Of a stretch of DNA of 5,530 bases, positions 5,035-5,530 are shown piece by piece. The translations under genes were made by a program, and so were the position numbers. This stretch comes from an uncultured Planctomycetota bacterium (lineage in GTDB: Bacteria; Planctomycetota; SZUA-567; JAFGNG01), in contig CAMZKK010000168.1 of NCBI GenBank assembly GCA_947311175.1, forward strand, positions 1-5,530. The letters are read 5' to 3'. The notes below the pieces were generated by a model. It did no database searches, had not been told where the DNA came from, and saw only the letters and a program-made list of their open reading frames with translations. Position 1 is the first letter of the stretch; each line of letters begins with the position of its first letter.

Positions 5035-5530
5035 CTATTCATCAATAACTCCCTCTTTGCTTGTCGCCGATAAATTAATCTTTACAAATTTTGGAGTTAT
5101 AAATTCCTGAAGCTGGCGAGCAGCCTCTTGTGAACCCTTGCCAATAGTACTTCTAGCCTTCATCTCTTCTTCCTCACCTTCAACCCAGCTACGCCATCGC
5201 CTTAAACCTCTATCAACAAGAAAAACTCCCACTATCTCAAAGAAAACAATTGCCGGTAAAATAATTGCAGTTATTTTTGGGTTATCCAAAAGCTTACCGG
5301 CATACACCGCCTCCACCGCAGCCACCCCAGCTTGCGGAAGCATCAAACTTGGCAGACAAGCTGTTACCTTCCTTTCTTCATTCATTACCTTACAACCGAT
5401 AAATGTGCCGCCAATTTTACCAACCGTTCGAGTTGTAATATACAAAACAACCAACCATGCTGTTGAACCATCAAGATACGAAAGGTCGATGCTTGCACCA
5501 ATCATCGCAAAGAAAGCTATATTCAAAACA
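5035..5530 (-). CDS. Cation/proton antiporter (CPA2, Na_H_Exchanger family), C-terminal part, cut by window end
   Basis: The gene enters from beyond the right edge and stays open to the last in-frame codon (5529-5527), so the real start is not visible; the TTG at 5526 is only an internal leucine. The 164 visible residues are the last third of a CPA2-type antiporter, which exchanges Na+ or K+ for H+ across the cytoplasmic membrane. Visible segments, counted from the TTG at 5526, are NIAFFAMIGASIDLSYL (about 2-18), a helix with the conserved RTVGKIGG charged motif (33-40), LPSLMLPQAGVAAVEAVYAG (58-77), and the final helix ITAIILPAIVFFEIVGVFLV (85-104). A charged cytoplasmic linker (RSWVEGEEEEMKAR) leads into the first strand of an EIIA domain (ITPKFVKINL). 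Translation then ends at TAG 5037-5035, inside the first EIIA helix (KEGVIDE-stop). The transport part could still be made and work without its EIIA domain. Confidence 0.87.
   Translation of the reverse strand, partial: VLNIAFFAMIGASIDLSYLDGSTAWLVVLYITTRTVGKIGGTFIGCKVMNEERKVTACLPSLMLPQAGVAAVEAVYAGKLLDNPKITAIILPAIVFFEIVGVFLVDRGLRRWRSWVEGEEEEMKARSTIGKGSQEAARQLQEFITPKFVKINLSATSKEGVIDE

Noticed and set aside
1..5530. tRNA genes, CRISPR arrays, insertion sequences, defence genes
   Set aside because: No cloverleaf-type segment, regularly spaced direct repeats, transposase or nuclease motifs were seen on either strand.

Overview
The window looks like chromosomal DNA from an AT-rich, non-model bacterium. 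Codons are A/T-rich, intergenic gaps are compact, and the intergenic repeats are hairpins. Nothing in it fixes the phylum. An antiporter fused to an EIIA domain and an undecorated GT39-type transferase occur in many uncultured lineages, so I give no taxonomic name. There are no rRNA or tRNA genes, CRISPR arrays, integrases or transposases, and I see no recognisable defence system.

Layout, left to right. Bases 1-298 hold no convincing gene; two tiny overlapping minus-strand ORFs (20-200) may be remnants of one short membrane protein. Bases 299-1213 (+) encode an intact class I SAM-dependent methyltransferase of unknown substrate. Convergent to it, 1232-1411 (-) encodes a 59-residue protein with two CxxC knuckles, probably a zinc ribbon, short enough to be overlooked by ORF callers. 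It lies 49 bases behind 1461-2867 (-), an intact multi-pass membrane glycosyltransferase of the ArnT/GT39 (PMT) type. Bases 3005-4411 (-) encode a complete 6-phosphogluconate dehydrogenase (gnd) with every expected catalytic residue, followed by a strong hairpin-plus-T-tract terminator (2954-2988). Bases 4640-5530 (-) hold the C-terminal part of a CPA2-type cation/proton antiporter fused to a PTS EIIA (PtsN/fructose-type) domain. That EIIA part is broken by an in-frame TAG and, about 285 bases later, by a one-base frameshift.

The genes do not form one clear pathway. Gnd makes NADPH and ribulose 5-phosphate. The GT39-type protein would move a lipid-linked sugar onto an extracytoplasmic acceptor, and the methyltransferase could belong to the same envelope or glycan theme, but that is inference. 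The four minus-strand genes run in the same direction. The gnd terminator and the separate promoter-like signals suggest at least three transcription units: antiporter-EIIA, gnd, and GT39 plus zinc ribbon.

The points most worth a second look are the doubly broken EIIA domain, two hairpins on either side of gnd that share a core and differ by a compensated indel, a terminator-like hairpin inside the gnd leader, a -10 box almost touching the GT39 start codon, and the small zinc-ribbon gene.
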